64,000 bases of DNA. Origin: Parasponia andersonii (lineage: Eukaryota; Streptophyta; Magnoliopsida; Rosales; Cannabaceae). Numbering within the stretch: position 1 is the first letter of the stretch; each line of letters opens with the position of its first letter. The stretch covers positions 1 through 64,000 of the forward strand of contig JXTB01000033.1 of the NCBI GenBank assembly GCA_002914805.1, in the 5' to 3' direction. The notes beneath the pieces were generated by a model. It was not told the DNA's origin, did not search any database, and was given only the letters and a program-made list of their open reading frames with translations. Shown here one piece after another: positions 46,753 to 59,006 of this stretch. Both the position numbers and the translations under genes were made by a program.

Positions 46753-48200
46753 TGCTAGACATGTTGGTATAGTGACATGTTTTACTCATAGTATGGTTAA
46801 TTGGATTGTGCATTTGCTTGGTGTCTTTGCAGACTGGACCTCCGCAATACCGTAGCAGAACTGTATTTGAGGATGCCACACCCGAGTTGGTGAGGGATTT
46901 CTTTTGGGATGACGAGTTTCGAATGAAGTGGGATGACATGCTTTTACATTCCTCTATATTGGAGGAGTGCCCAACTACGGGAACCATGGTTGTGCAATGG
47001 GTGCGCAAGGTGAGCTGAGCTTTTTGTTTGTGTGGAGTGATGCCTGACATGAATTATGTCTGTTGTTTCCATTTACCTAACGTTTTTTTGCAATGTTCTC
47101 TCCTATTGGAACAGTTCCCCTTCTTTTGTAGCGACAGAGAATACTTGATAGGTCGTCGCATTTGGGAATCAGGAAATTCACACTACTGTGTAACTAAGGT
47201 ATGCGAAGGAAAACTTGTTTCTATGATCTTACCATGTTACCATCCTTGCATTTTAGATTTCTTTCTTGTTTCATTCATTGTGGTAGGAACTTGCTTTGGC
47301 TTATATAATAGAAGCTTTTGAATTGACACTGGTGTGTTGTTATTTGAACCCAGTTTGTGAGTAGAGTAACTAGTTAGTCAGTCCATACTCCTTACGGATA
47401 CAGTCAGAGCTAGTTCTTTGTCATGTATAATTTGGATGGATAGAAGTTCCTAATTCAGGAAATAACTTGTTTGTGTGTTTTCAATTGTCTCAGGGAGTAC
47501 CCTACTCTTCTGTTCCAAGGCGCAATAAACCTAGACGTGTTGATTTATACTATTCGAGTTGGTGCATTCGTGCAGGTAACAGTCCTTTTATTCTTTCTAA
47601 TGGTGGAATCTTGCCGTTTTGTTCTCTTATCTATCTTCCTTGTTGGAATGTAGAAAACCTGCTCTTAGTTTAAAATTTTTGTGTTGCTTTGTGATTGTAA
47701 AGAAGATTTTGGGGATAATAAGTGACTAAGATGTGTTTTTTTTTGGTTATGAATCAGTTGAATCAAGGAGAGGAGATGGTCAGCTGACTGCTTGTGAGGT
47801 TTTACTGTTTCATCATGAAGATATGGGTATCCCTTGGGAACTTGCAAAACTTGGAGTCCGGCAGGGTATGTGGGGAGCTGTTAAGAAGATTGATCCTGGC
47901 TTACGCAAATATCAGAAATCAAGAGCCGCTGGAGCTCCCATTTCACGATGTGCTTATTTGGCTCAGATTAATACGAAGGTCAGTGCTGACTACCTGAGTT
48001 CTGTGGAGAATGCTTGCGACGATTCGTCCGAGATCGAAAAACACGGTTCATCTGAGAAACAAGAAGGAAAGAACATACCTAAACTTCTAGTTGTTGGTGG
48101 GGTGGTTCTCCTCGCTTGCAGTCTTGACCGGGGATTATTGACTAAGGCAGTTATTTTCGGGGTCGCCCGGAGATTTGCAAAAATTGGAAGAAGGTTATGA
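45963..48200 (+). CDS. Membrane-anchored START-domain (lipid transfer-like) protein
   Basis: START domains bind a lipid in a deep pocket. This plant type is PCTP-like and not part of a homeodomain protein. Six exons splice in frame: 45963-46321, 46468-46630, 46833-47009, 47115-47198, 47494-47575 and 47758-48200, giving 435 residues and a TGA stop. A membrane segment lies near residues 22-44 (FFMTPLWIAVFVGVLVGWAW), then a Ser-rich linker. The START domain runs from about 140 to 350, with DRSTPIMAYQAWRRDPE, DEFRMKWDDM, FPFFCSDREYLIGRRIW and ELAKLGVRQGMWGAVKK. A Ser/Glu/Lys linker follows, then a C-terminal hydrophobic helix (about 397-412) ending in basic residues. A complete gene with intact GT-AG borders. 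Lipid ligand and membrane location are not shown by the sequence. Arabidopsis has several proteins with this layout. Confidence 0.94.
46721..46751. repeat. Poly-T tract in intron 2 of the START gene
   Basis: About 30 consecutive T on the plus strand. It is within the intron, ends about 80 bases before the exon 3 acceptor, and is not itself the polypyrimidine tract at that site. Confidence 0.9.
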
Positions 48201-49074
48201 TCCAAGAATTATTTTTTATATGTGATTACGAGAGGCCATTGAAGTTCGTCTTCGTCTGTAAAGTGAGAAAATTGCTCAAATGGTGGATTTCCCCTCTCAA
48301 CTGCCTTCATGAGCATTGAAGGTTATTCTTTTTCTTTCCCTTTTGTTTGGGCACTAGGAAAGAGCTGTAGAATGGAGATCCCAGGCTGAAAGAGTAACAG
48401 AAAAGAAGAAAAGAGATTGGTAAAAGAGGAGAGATAATTGTAACTCTATTTAATATGTCTTGAAAGAATCATCTGCGGCAAGAAAAATAACAGGAATTTT
48501 CAAGTTATTTTTTGGTGTCTCTTTTAGTAATATGCCTATCCATATCTTCTCCCCTGAGACCAGCATATTCCGTTGTTGTGCGCATATTAATGTGCAAATT
48601 TGTGTAGGAATGCCTGGTTAATTGTTATGGTGAGAAGACTTGGTTGGTTGTGGGTTTTCTTTTTTCGGTTAACTTTGTTCTAGTACAAGAGTTTCTGTTA
48701 ATTGACATTTTTGGTTAGAAGTCAAGAACCAATGCATACGAGGGTTGTGAATTGTTCCAAAACTGAAATCTCAAGTTATTAGTCAGATTCTAATTTTCTT
48801 GCCTTGAGTTTACTTCATTATGGCCCAGAACTACAATACACCTCAAGGTTTGAATATGGTTCCATGTGAATTCCACGTGGAGTTCTTTTTTGGGTTTAAA
48901 TTAATTAAAGCTAGAAAATAGACGTCTAAACTCAAAATATTTCTTGTTGATTATTGCTTGAGGTTTATTTGAAAAAAGAAATGCTATGGTGATTAGAGGC
49001 AAAGGTCAGACAACTTCATCCAAAATTTTCAGTACTGTTTGGGGTCTTTCTAGTTGCTTATGAAGGTGTAGTTG

Positions 49075-49108
<34 letters not shown>

Positions 49109-49900
49109 AGACGACGTCGTCAACGGATTGGATCACTCTGTTGATAATTGTTTGGTATTAAGTTTCTTATGGTTGAAAATACTAGGATTTTTAATAAAAT
49201 GAGAAGCGTGATTTTTAGACCGCTGCTGGTGTGTGTGGTAAGCATGCATTAGAAAATCAGAGTCTACTATCACGTGATGCACACGCTTTCTTCACTTCAG
49301 TTTCACATGGCCAGGACAATTTGCCTAGGCCTAATTTCAACATTCAAACAATTCCGACATTTTGTACTGACAGGTGGTTGATATCTCTTTAGTTTAGGGT
49401 TCACTAAATCAAAGATATTAGTTTTTTCAGCCACATTTGGCGAAAGCACTCGCAAGGATCTCGGTTAAGTGAGAAAAGGAAACACACCTTTTTTGTCCGA
49501 GCCAAAAATAATAATAATAATAATACAAAACCTTTTACACATTCATTAACATATCATACGCATACATTGGTGAAAATTTTCGCCTAAGAAATATCTCTCT
49601 TTTCGAGAATAAATGTTAAACATTTTGACAAATTATCTGAAAAGAACTCAATTATGCGATATCATATTATTTATTATTAATTAATGCATGTTTTTCTCAA
49701 TTCATGCATAAATTCTTATTTTGCCACTTAAAAAAAACAAATAATATTAGAAAATACTATATGGTGCTTAAATCACATAATATGTTAGTTTGATAAAAAC
49801 TAATTATAGTTACATTTAAAGTAAGACTTAATTCATTGATTATAATCACCTACTTATAAAATTCTACCGTGTTGAACACCGATAATATCTTAGAACATTA
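48201..49900. other. 3' flank of the START gene and intergenic sequence
   Basis: The first few hundred bases are likely 3' untranslated sequence. A pure poly-A run of 32 bases lies at 49075-49106 and an AAT microsatellite at 49508-49525. No gene recognised. Confidence 0.5.
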
Positions 49901-49909
49901 CTCTTAAAA

Positions 49910-50185
49910 AATACACCTCAATCATGTATGTTTTTTTGGCTTAATTGTTTATAGTAAGCCACCGTCTCATTTACTTCATTAACAATTTGTGAGACCATGG
50001 GTACATCGTATTGTATACTTCGTGGTAAAATAAGATGAATAAATTAATATTCGTCAATTTGTCAAAACTTCATTAGAGATTTAGTAGATGTGGCCGGTGA
50101 ATGCATAACACGTTTCACGTGGAAAAGAAGTAACACATGAATCCCATAAAAAAAACCTTCTATTACTACATCACTTAAAATGTTG
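49910..50185. repeat. Direct repeat, copy 1 (about 275 bp)
   Basis: Matches 50454-50725 in order: ACACCTCAATCAT, CTTCATTAACAATTTGTGAGA, GTATTGTATACTTCGTG, ATGTGGCCGG(T/C)GAATGCATAA and TTTCACGTGGAAAAGAAGTA. The copies differ by scattered substitutions and small indels. Confidence 0.9.
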
Positions 50186-50453
50186 GGTAAATTGTAAAAA
50201 GAAAATATTCTGAAATTTGGGTATCCTTAATTTAAATTCTAAAATTCACATTTTGTAAAATAATATCCTGAAATTTAAAAATTCTAAAAATTAATACCAT
50301 GAGTTAATTTTTTGAATAACTTTGACTGGTGAAAGATAATAATTTCCTAAAAAATAAAGAGAATAATAAAGAATAATTCAATTTTAATAATGACTATTAT
50401 TATTTTTTCATATTTAAATAATAAAATACTCAAATTTCAGGATATTTTTTTTG
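50186..50453. mobile_element. MITE-like element lying between two direct repeats
   Basis: The left end (GGGTAAATTGTAAAAAGAAAATATTCTGAAATTTGGG) and the right end (CTCAAATTTCAGGATATTTT, inverted) form imperfect terminal inverted repeats. Internal sequence (ATTTTTTGAATAACTTTGACTG) is shared with the foldback at 6108-6925. No coding capacity. Confidence 0.65.
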
Positions 50454-50725
50454 CACACCTCAATCATATAATTTTTTGGCTAAATTGTTTATACTAAGCA
50501 ACCGTCTCATGTTTTACTTCATTAACAATTTGTGAGAACATGGCTACATAGTATTGTATACTTCGTGTAAAATAAGATGTATAAATTGACATTTGCCAAT
50601 TTGTTAAACTTCATTAAAGATTTAGTAAATGTGGCCGGCGAATGCATAACATATTTCACGTGGAAAAGAAGTAACATACGAATCCCATGGAAAACCTTCT
50701 ATTACGACATCAATTAAAATCTTCT
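50454..50725. repeat. Direct repeat, copy 2
   Basis: Partner of 49910-50185. The two copies would be nearly adjacent without the MITE-like element, so the arrangement looks like a tandem duplication with an insertion at its junction, or a duplication that included an element border. Confidence 0.9.
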
Positions 50726-52760
50726 AAGCTGTATTTATTGGCAAAGACGCCAGTTGTCAAAATCAAGGTACTCCTTGTCTTCTTCAGTCGAGGGTATATT
50801 CGAATTAACCATTGCTAGCCTTCGAAGCTGCATCATGAATATAATCTTTATTTGGAGACGAATACATAAATAAAGGAAACAAAAACATATGTGTATGTTG
50901 TGTTTTAAAATATGAAAATTTCATCAGTACAAAAAAATAAAATAAAAAAATCAATGACTAAGGTCTAAGGCAAAGAAATTCATGACGTACCAAATATTTA
51001 CGGCCTCCTGGCTAGTAGCTGCAATGGTTACTACCTATATACTGCAACAAGATCCTAGCTTTGAACTTTTCAAATCAATGTGGGGAAAATTACATAATAA
51101 ATCCCGAGTGCAAAAAAATCCTAGTTTTAGAAATTATAACCCAAATCTTTATGTTTGATTTTCTCTTTAATTTTCAAATTTCCCCTAAACCAGTTAGTGC
51201 AACAGTTAAGTAAAATTTAAATTTATTCTCAATATACACTAAAAAACCGATGAAAACAAATATAAACCTAAAAAAAGGACCAAATAAAATAATATATTGG
51301 TTATATAAGTAGCCAAACATAGTATGAGCTAGTACAATCTATACTATACTGATTTGCAACCAATTCTTAATGCTTATATTTATTAGTTTGATTGAATGTT
51401 CCAGTGTTTATGGAAGATAAATCTATTTGTACACAGGTGGAGAATTTATTTATTTATTTTCTTTTTGACTCTGTAATGGAAATACTTCATCAAAGTTCAG
51501 AAAGAGCAATAGTAACCGCAGCGGAGGTTATTATTTGTACACGTACGGAGGAATGGAATCATCTTAGATCCAATTATATAAGTTCTGATGTGGCGAGCTT
51601 CAAGGGGATCAGGGAAAGAAGAAGGTCCACACATATATTGCAATTAACACCCAACTGTTGTATGTAATTATCTTCTTATGTCTGGGAGTGTCTTTTGGCC
51701 ATGTTTGTAGTATATGTCCAGCCGCGTAGGAACCAAATCTCACGGATGGAGGAAGCTTTAGAAGCTTTTTGGGCAAAAAGCACTGTTTCGTTTAAGATGA
51801 GCTACGCAGAAACAAGGCGGGCCAGAGCTCAATAACAGAAGCTGGAAAACAATGTACATAGCCATACTGAAGCCAAATAATAGTGACAGGTTTTGATAGA
51901 AGGGAGTATCTAAAGATACAGAACCAGTTGATCGATAATGTATATAATTAATGGAAGATGCATACTTTATGGAATTGGTTCATTATTTACTTAAAAAAGC
52001 TAACCAACATGATGGCGTGGAAGGGCGAAGCCAGAACGCAAAAGTCAAACGTACTTTAATTATAGAAAATGATCTAACTCAAAACTTGATGGATATAACT
52101 TCAAATTTTACAAATTCAGGATGACAACGACTTAATTTAGACGAGTCAAAAACTAATTTTTGAAATATTTATATGCTATGTTTATAAGAATAATAAAATT
52201 CAGAGAAGGGCAATTGCTCTCTATGGGTCCCATGTAGCGTAGAATAGTCAGACAAAATTTTTTAATAACTAACTACCTACCTAAACTTACTTCATTTCAG
52301 GGACTGACTTTATTCATCTATGATTAGAGAGTCATTCTATCTTTCTGAAGCACCAGAGAGTTTTCTTGCAAGTACCCTAGGTACCTCGAGAAGGATAGAG
52401 TCGAGATGGTTCCTCAAAAAAGAAGGCAGAAGAATCATTTTTTAGAGCACACAATTGGTCCAAACTATATGAAGTCTATAGGCTTTTTTTTTTTTTTTTA
52501 TCGTTTTTTAGCTAGCCGCTGTGTTATTTTATCTGACAGCTATAATTATTTGAATTGTCAGAAAAAATAAATAAATAAATAAATATAAAATATTTAATTT
52601 TTTTCTCTCTAATTTTAACTCTAAAAAAATGTATATGATGAATTTTAATTAGAAAAAATAATACTTATAAATAGATTTAAAAAAATGCCTATTAGAATAG
52701 TTCCCATAATAAATATTATGGTACGTCGTATTTTACGTTATATTAAGAAGTTGTATTAAA
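50726..52760. other. Intergenic, no gene recognised
   Basis: AT-rich. A 91-residue frame at 51392-51667 and more GC-balanced sequence at 51690-51860 show no recognisable domain. An AAAT run lies at 52566-52584. Nothing further is supported. Confidence 0.45.
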
Positions 52761-52765
52761 TTACA

Positions 52766-54060
52766 TGCGAACTGTAAAACCCCTATTTTTAAAAAAGAAT
52801 ATGTTGGTTTTTTGACCATATTTTTTAAAAGAAAAAAAGAATGAACTTGGACTGAATTTTAGTCTAGATTCATTGGACAAAAATGTAAAGAATTTTCAAA
52901 AAAAGAAGGATTAAATTGAAATTAATTTATAGTGAAAATAAAAGAAACTTTTAAAAACCAGGTCAAAGAACAACTTATGAAAATATTACACTTTAGCTCA
53001 GCTTCTAATACGTGGCACTACAGTTTGATAATTGTTTTTAAAACTCTCCACTTCGTCTTTCTTGCACAAGCCCCCGAGGCATTAACATTTGACAAAGCTC
53101 CCTGCCACCGAGAACAACCACCACACCACTGGCTCCTTACCCAGACTCGCCAGCTTGCATCATTTGTTAGAGGACGACGAGGAGAACCCGACAACCCTCG
53201 CTAGAAACTGAGCTCCAGTGGCCAAGATCGAAGGCTCTTAAAATAAAACCATTCTCGGTAATATTCGACTAAATGACCATCGTCGGCCACCGATTCTTCT
53301 CACCTCTATTGTGGAAGGCTTCAACTCATCCTCCTTGATGTATTCCGACCACTTTCTTGGCTCAACATAGCTCCGGTGAGTACTTTCTAAATTTGAACAT
53401 TCTACAAATGTTCTTGGAAAGTGTCATTTTTATAATTATTTTGTTAGCTAAATATTTTACCCGAAATAATTATATGTGGCAAAAGAGGGGTTAAAATTAT
53501 GAATAATTAAAATTCTTAGGCGTTAAAATGATATCAAGAAGTGGGTTAATTTTTGAATTGAAAAAGTGGACATTTTTCATATAAATTCCCAAAGTAGACA
53601 TTTTGTAACTTTCGGATTTAAAGCACGTTTAAGGGTTGGGATCTCGAAACTGAATTCTGACTTCGAATTTGGACTCAATGAGGTTCATAGATGAATTTTG
53701 ATATAAAATATGGCTATATTTCGAAATGGCATGAAAATCGAGACACATGGTTCGTGAATAGTGTCATTTTGTGTGCCACAAGGCAGGTCTTGCCTTAGGA
53801 CCCACTTTTGACAAATTATATGTCTAACCTAGCATTTTTGGATGATCTGAATTCAGTAGTGACCTTTATTTCTCAATCTAAGTTACTGTTGGAAAAGTCT
53901 TATTTTTAGGTGAGCTTATCAGAATTCCGAAACGACTGTCTGAGCACCAAATTGATTAACGAGAGATTCTTCAAGTGTCATGAGTTTGATATAGCTACTA
54001 TATCGAGGTAAAGGTTCAAGTTTTTATATTTGTTTTGATTTATAATTGCATTATAGCTTA
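52766..54060 (+). repeat. Long LTR-like repeat, copy A
   Basis: The part from about 53220 to 54050 is the inverse of 59810-60700: read in reverse, GGTTAGACATATAATTTGT, AAAGTGGG(T/A)CC and ATGACACTATTCAC occur in the same order. A GC-rich part near 53050-53350 corresponds to the GC-rich parts of copies B and D. It may begin at TGTAAAACCCC (52766), an LTR-like start. No protein motif was found. Confidence 0.6.
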
Positions 54061-54092
54061 TTTATGAAAAAAAAAATTGTGATTTTACGATT

Positions 54093-56170
54093 GTCGTAAC
54101 CTAAACCCTAAGCTAGTGGTAGAAAAAGAATTTGACAACTAGAAATTTAAAAGTTGTTTTTGAAAAATTTATAAAATAATTTTAAAAGTAGAATTTCCAC
54201 AGTTTTGTGATTAGCATTAGACGTAAATTGTTAAAAAAATTTATAAAATAAACCAAGCATCATTATCAGTAGTCTCATAATCCAGCATAATAGTTATACA
54301 AACCGAGTCCGTGAAATTGGTCCTTAATTGTTATTACAAGCTAAGAAAGTAATACAAAAGTATTTTACAAAGTTACCAATTATACAATATGGTAACAAGC
54401 TCCTTATTGGTCTGCTCTTGCGTTCTCGAGATTACGCTGAGCATTACTTAAGATAGAAAATAGGAGAGGTGAGCATGAAATGCCTAGTAGAATACCCAAT
54501 TTCCTTTTTGGGGAAAAACATCAATTCTAAAATCCTTGCATGCTTAGTTGATCCGGAAACAATTCACAAAATATCAAGCTAAACAGAGTATTTTAAACCA
54601 TCATTAGAGGTCGTAATCAAAAAGTAATAAGATAAAATCAGATAAATAATCCATAGTGTACATATCATAAATCAACTAATCTCATGAGCTCAAATCATCT
54701 CATTATGAACTAGAGTAACTCATACCTAATACCCAATCCTAGAAAACTAAAAGGACACCTAAGTGTAGAAGCCTACCGAATTAGAGGGGTAACTAAATGC
54801 ATATACCTACCGAATAGGAGTAATCATAAAACTTTGTGTGGGTTTACGAGCTTTCATTGAGAGCGGGAATACCGGCCACTCACTTAACATCGTGATGCCT
54901 CAGATGGACCTTATGTATGATCTTATGGCATGTGCAATACGATAGGCAGTATAACTATGTTGTAGTATTCTAAACACGCTTTGATTTTTTTAAATAAAAA
55001 TCTATTTTGTGTTTTAAATAAATTTGGCAGTACAATGCCTACGATTTAATCGAATCCTAAAAATAAAACTTGCACAAAATCACATGTTAAACATCCAGAT
55101 CAGTCCATAAAATCTCACAAATTCACAATTCACCAAAATATTTATTTAGAACAATTTAATTTAATACATTCACAAAACTCACTTTTCATAACATATTCTC
55201 ATTTTAATGAAATATAATAGAAAACAAGGCAATTGGATCCCTTAGCTCGAAATGGAGTTATACCAAGCTAATGATGCTAGAAAGTCTCTTATTGGTCACC
55301 TTCTTGCTCAGACGGTCAATTCTGGATCACGACATGTTCACTTGAAAAAGTAAACTTCTTAATGGAGTCTCAGATTGATAAACAGAGGTCACCACTAAAT
55401 TCAAAGTATCCAAAATCCTAGTTAAATATATAATCTATCAAAAATGGGTCCCAATATGGGACCGCCTGTGGCACGCAAAACAACATCATTCATGAGTTAT
55501 TTTCTCGATTTTTGTGTTACTTCAGAATATAGTGATATTTTATATCAAAATTCGTCTCTCAACCTCATTGAGTCCGAATCTAAAAATTACATAAATGCCA
55601 CTTTTTATAAATATTTAGAAAAATGTCACTTTTTTCTATGTGGAAATTAATGCACTTCCAGATACCGTTTTGACACTTCAAAATCATATTTACTTTCATC
55701 CCAATGCCCTCTTTAACATGTTATAATTTTCTCAGGCTGAATAATTATTTTTTAAAATAATTACAAAAATACTATAAGTTTAATGTTAAAATATGGTAAT
55801 AGTGATAAGAATCTCACCAGCGGCGAGTTAAAGGCCGAGAGTGGTCGAAAACAGGTGGCGAGGTCGAGAGAAAGATACACATGCCAGCGGTATGCCAAAC
55901 AGATGTCGGACGGCGAGACAACGACCAAAAATCCGATTGACAGGCGGAAGTTTCGGACAGCTGGATCTCCGGTTACTAGAGGCGAAATGAAGTGGCAGTA
56001 GTGGGCGTCAACTCGTCGGCAATTGCTCTTCCTTATGGGGTGGTAGTTCAATTTTGAGTGACAATTGCCATCGAGTGCGAGAGAGAATTGATCAAGGATT
56101 AATAGGCAATTTTCAAAAACTGTAGCTCACGTGTGGGGCACTGTTTCTAAAATTATATTTTAGCCCAAAT
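54093..56170 (-). repeat. Long LTR-like repeat, copy B
   Basis: Matches copy E (62507-64000) in the same orientation. Shared blocks include CATTCATAGAGCGGG-like sequence at 54860, TGCCTCAGATGGACCTTATG against TGCCTAAGATGATTCTCATG, and the AGCTCGAAATGGAGTTA, GGATC-CGACA-GTTCAC and GAGGTCACCACTAAATT blocks near 55240-55400. A GC-rich segment (55800-56060) contains open frames on both strands that I take as non-coding. It is head-to-head with copy A. Confidence 0.65.
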
Positions 56171-56404
56171 TTCTAAAGATTCCTTTGTTTATACCCCCAA
56201 AAATTTTCACTTTTGCCCATATTTTCTAATTTTTTTTTCACTTTAGTCTCAATGAACCTGGATCTTATTTTGTCCTAGTTTAAGTCTAGTATTTTAATTT
56301 AAAATATTTTAGATATTTTATTTGAATGACCTAAAATTTCAAATTTATCAATATACCCTTGATTCAAAATTACTTAATTATCTTTTAAAAAATTCAGATT
56401 TTAC

Positions 56405-56484
56405 AACGATGATTCGACAAATTATTGAAACGTGTTGGATTATAACGATGATTCGACAAATTATTGAAATATGTTGGATTACAC
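56405..56484. repeat. 2 x 40 bp tandem duplication
   Basis: ACGATGATTCGACAAATTATTGAAA starts at 56405 and at 56445. It lies at the left end of copy C. The matching place in copy D (near 59715-59750) has only one copy. Confidence 0.85.
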
Positions 56485-57490
56485 TGGGATTAGACTGTGT
56501 AGATTTTTATATATATTTTTACATTATGATTATGGGGTAAAAAAGCGGTATGCTACCTATATTATAATAAATCCCAGAATAGTGCCAAGTGGTATTTTTA
56601 AAAGTATTGTTTGGTGAATATTTTGCATGATTATTACATATATTGTTAAATATTATATGTATCGTAGAATCACATATTTGAGTTCCAATATTACATCATG
56701 GTAGTTTAGATCGCCGACGAGTTAATGCAGTGCTAGATAAAAGATCTAGACCCATCTATAGGTTTTTGGTTGACATGCATCTGGGTAATGTCAAGATGTT
56801 GAGTACCTTTGGTAAGAGGTATTACAGAGCTATGATGGAAGAATGAGAACTCACTCATTTACATTGGTTGATGTATGATATGTACAATCACGTGTTTTTG
56901 GTTTTGGTTTTAAATATGAGATTATTCAAAGTAACAATTATTTTATAAACTTGGTTTATAAATAAATTTTAGAAAATGTATTAACTATGCAGATTTGGTA
57001 AAATTGCACCCACTTAAAAGGTAACTAAATTTCTACTGTGTATGGAATGATCACCTCATTACTTCTCCCACTTTCGAATGTTAGTTTATTTGAGATAGTC
57101 ATCCCGATGCCCAGACAAATTACGTAAACTTGTACTTGGGTTCTTACTTCTATTCCCTGGTGGATGTCTATACTCTGATAATTTTTTTTCTTGTTCAATT
57201 ATTTAGCCAAAATTGGTAAATCTACTAAGTGGATATATGAGGATAATTTTGTTATGAATTTGAGAACTTGATACTACAAGTGATTTTATGTAAATTATTT
57301 TAGACATTAAACTAAAGTTTTTAGTTGAATTCAATTTTAAAAAAAATTATAATTTCTTAACCAGTATTCAAATGAGATAGCTGTAAATTTTCTTGAACTT
57401 TATCGAGTATTTTTCTTAAGTAATTTAAAACTAATAAGAGTTTTAATAGTTGTAGAATTCATAATGATTTGAGAATCAAAACGAAATTAT
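56440..57490 (+). repeat. Long LTR-like repeat, copy C (inverse of part of D)
   Basis: Two blocks, 56440-56710 and 57250-57490, match the reverse complement of 59500-59760 and 59260-59490. Examples are AAAACTAATAAGAGTTTTAA and AACTAAAGTTTT. The 540 bases between the two blocks have no counterpart in D. No coding sequence. Confidence 0.7.
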
Positions 57491-58500
57491 TTAATATTTG
57501 ATTTCTCTTGAATTTCGTAAAATTAATATTTTATTATATTTTATTTTAAATTATTAAAAATCATGATTTTGGATTTTTGGTCTTGACATGAACAATTGCA
57601 TTGTATAATATTAAATATCAATTTTTTGAAAAACTAAAATTCAAGTATTTCTTACTCCATTCTCTCTCTCGTAACTTTCTCTCCTTATTCTCTTATCCTC
57701 CCATGACTTTCTCAGTACTAATTTTGGTCCTTGCCATTCTCTCTTCTTGTTCTCTCCCTTTATTTTCTATCCCTTAACCATGCCTCCTTCGTATACGTAA
57801 CCATGCCTCCTTCGTATACTTACGCATACATATGGTAAAAAAATCCAACAAGTTGATATCAATTTCATGAACATTACCATGTTATGAACAAAATTCTTAA
57901 GTTCTCATAACCAAAATATACGTTTATATATTGTTTACCAAGTTACCAACAATTTTCTTAACGTGACCTGACTAGACGATAACGCATTTTGTTAGAGGAA
58001 TTTGTTTAGGACCTGCACCAATTTGGTCTTGTATATTTGTTTGAAAAAAAAATCAAAATCAAAATCTAAGGTTAATCGTGTTATTTTTCATTTATAAATA
58101 ATAGAGCCATATTCCAACCAGAAACTAATTAGTTTTTTTGCAAGTTCATTATGTTAATTTTTAGTATAATTTCGAATTCCTAGAATATAAAAAATATATA
58201 TAAATATGAAATACAAATTCAAAACCTACAATTTTCTTTTTTAATAAAAGTGGGGAGATTCAAACTTTAGGGTCAACATTAAAAGCAGTCTATTTATCTG
58301 ATTAATCAACCGTTAATTAGAGATAAATAAATGACAATATTCTTTTTTCAAAAAAAAAAACAGAAAAATACTGAAACACGGGAAGAATTAAAAGGAATGA
58401 GACTGGGAATTAATACCATTCTTTTACAACTACGACCAACCATTTATACATATGTGAAAAAAAAAAAAACAAAAGAAAACCTCAAGAACGATAAAAGAAA
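57491..58500. other. Intergenic, 3' side of the small gene
   Basis: AT-rich, with a 2 x 23 bp duplication of CCATGCCTCCTTCGTATAC at 57780-57825. The frame at 58331-58591 is Lys-rich low-complexity and runs into a TA repeat, so I do not call it a gene. Confidence 0.5.
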
Positions 58501-58504
58501 GATC

Positions 58505-58507
<3 letters not shown>

Positions 58508-58541
<34 letters not shown>
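58508..58541. repeat. (AT)n microsatellite
   Basis: Uninterrupted AT dinucleotide run about 75 bases beyond the stop codon of the small minus-strand gene, possibly within its 3' untranslated sequence. Confidence 0.95.
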
Positions 58542-58543
<2 letters not shown>

Positions 58544-58614
58544 TCGTTTCGTAGACATACGTATGATTCATTAGTAAAAGTAAATAAATAAATATATAAA
58601 AAAGAATGAATATT

Positions 58615-58863
58615 TCAGTAAAGGACGAAGGCCTCGAAGCACTCGAGTCCGTCAAAATCCAGCAGCGATCTGATCAGCTCTTTATGCTTCTGTTCTTGTT
58701 TTCTTCCCGTGGTGTTCTTGTCATCATCATCCATGGCGGCTTTGTTCTTCTTCGCCGAAGCGGAAGAAGAAGAAGAAGAAGAAGAAGAAGTGGTATTCAC
58801 AGTAGTCTTGGACAAGAGTACTTCGGCGCAGAACTTATCGAAGCAACTGAAAAGCATATTCAT
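58615..58863 (-). CDS. Small intronless protein of unknown function, 82 residues
   Basis: The frame opens with MNMLFSCFDKFCAEVLL and closes with LIRSLLDFDGLECFEAFVLY. These two hydrophobic, Cys-containing ends look conserved in style, while the middle is a serine run (encoded by a GAA/TTC microsatellite at 58764-58790) followed by a charged, disordered Lys/Asp stretch. There is no clear signal peptide and no known motif. Support for a real gene: a pyrimidine-rich leader immediately upstream (58870-58960, read on the minus strand), a TATA-like site near 59000, and sequence that is not part of the surrounding repeats. I do not recognise the family. A plus-strand frame (58606-58893) across the same DNA is taken as the antisense shadow. 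Confidence 0.65.
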   Translation of the reverse strand: MNMLFSCFDKFCAEVLLSKTTVNTTSSSSSSSSSASAKKNKAAMDDDDKNTTGRKQEQKHKELIRSLLDFDGLECFEAFVLY

Positions 58864-58997
58864 GGTGTTGAATATAGATTATTGAGAGAGTAAGAGAGCG
58901 ATTTAAGAGAGAGAGCGGAGTGAAAGAGCAAGAAAGGGAGAGAAGTACGTAGAGTTTGTGAATTTGTGAAGAAAAAGAACGTAGGAAAGGGTTTTCA

Positions 58998-59006
58998 ATC
59001 TATAGA
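58998..59006 (-). promoter_or_regulatory. Candidate TATA box of the small gene
   Basis: On the minus strand the bases read TTCTATAGATT about 140 bases before the ATG, followed by CT-rich leader sequence. Spacing is normal for a plant gene; no direct evidence. Confidence 0.35.

Noticed and set aside
46493-47050. 185-residue minus-strand frame across START exons 2 and 3
   Set aside because: It includes a poly-Lys run from the intronic poly-T tract and lies opposite conserved START coding sequence.
55761-56051. 96-residue minus-strand frame and 72-residue plus-strand frame in copy B
   Set aside because: Both lie in the GC-rich part of a repeated LTR-like unit. The equivalent part of copy D is not open in the same way.
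58606-58893. 95-residue plus-strand frame over the small gene
   Set aside because: Contains an Arg run from the GAA repeat and lacks leader features. The minus strand has the better start context and ends.
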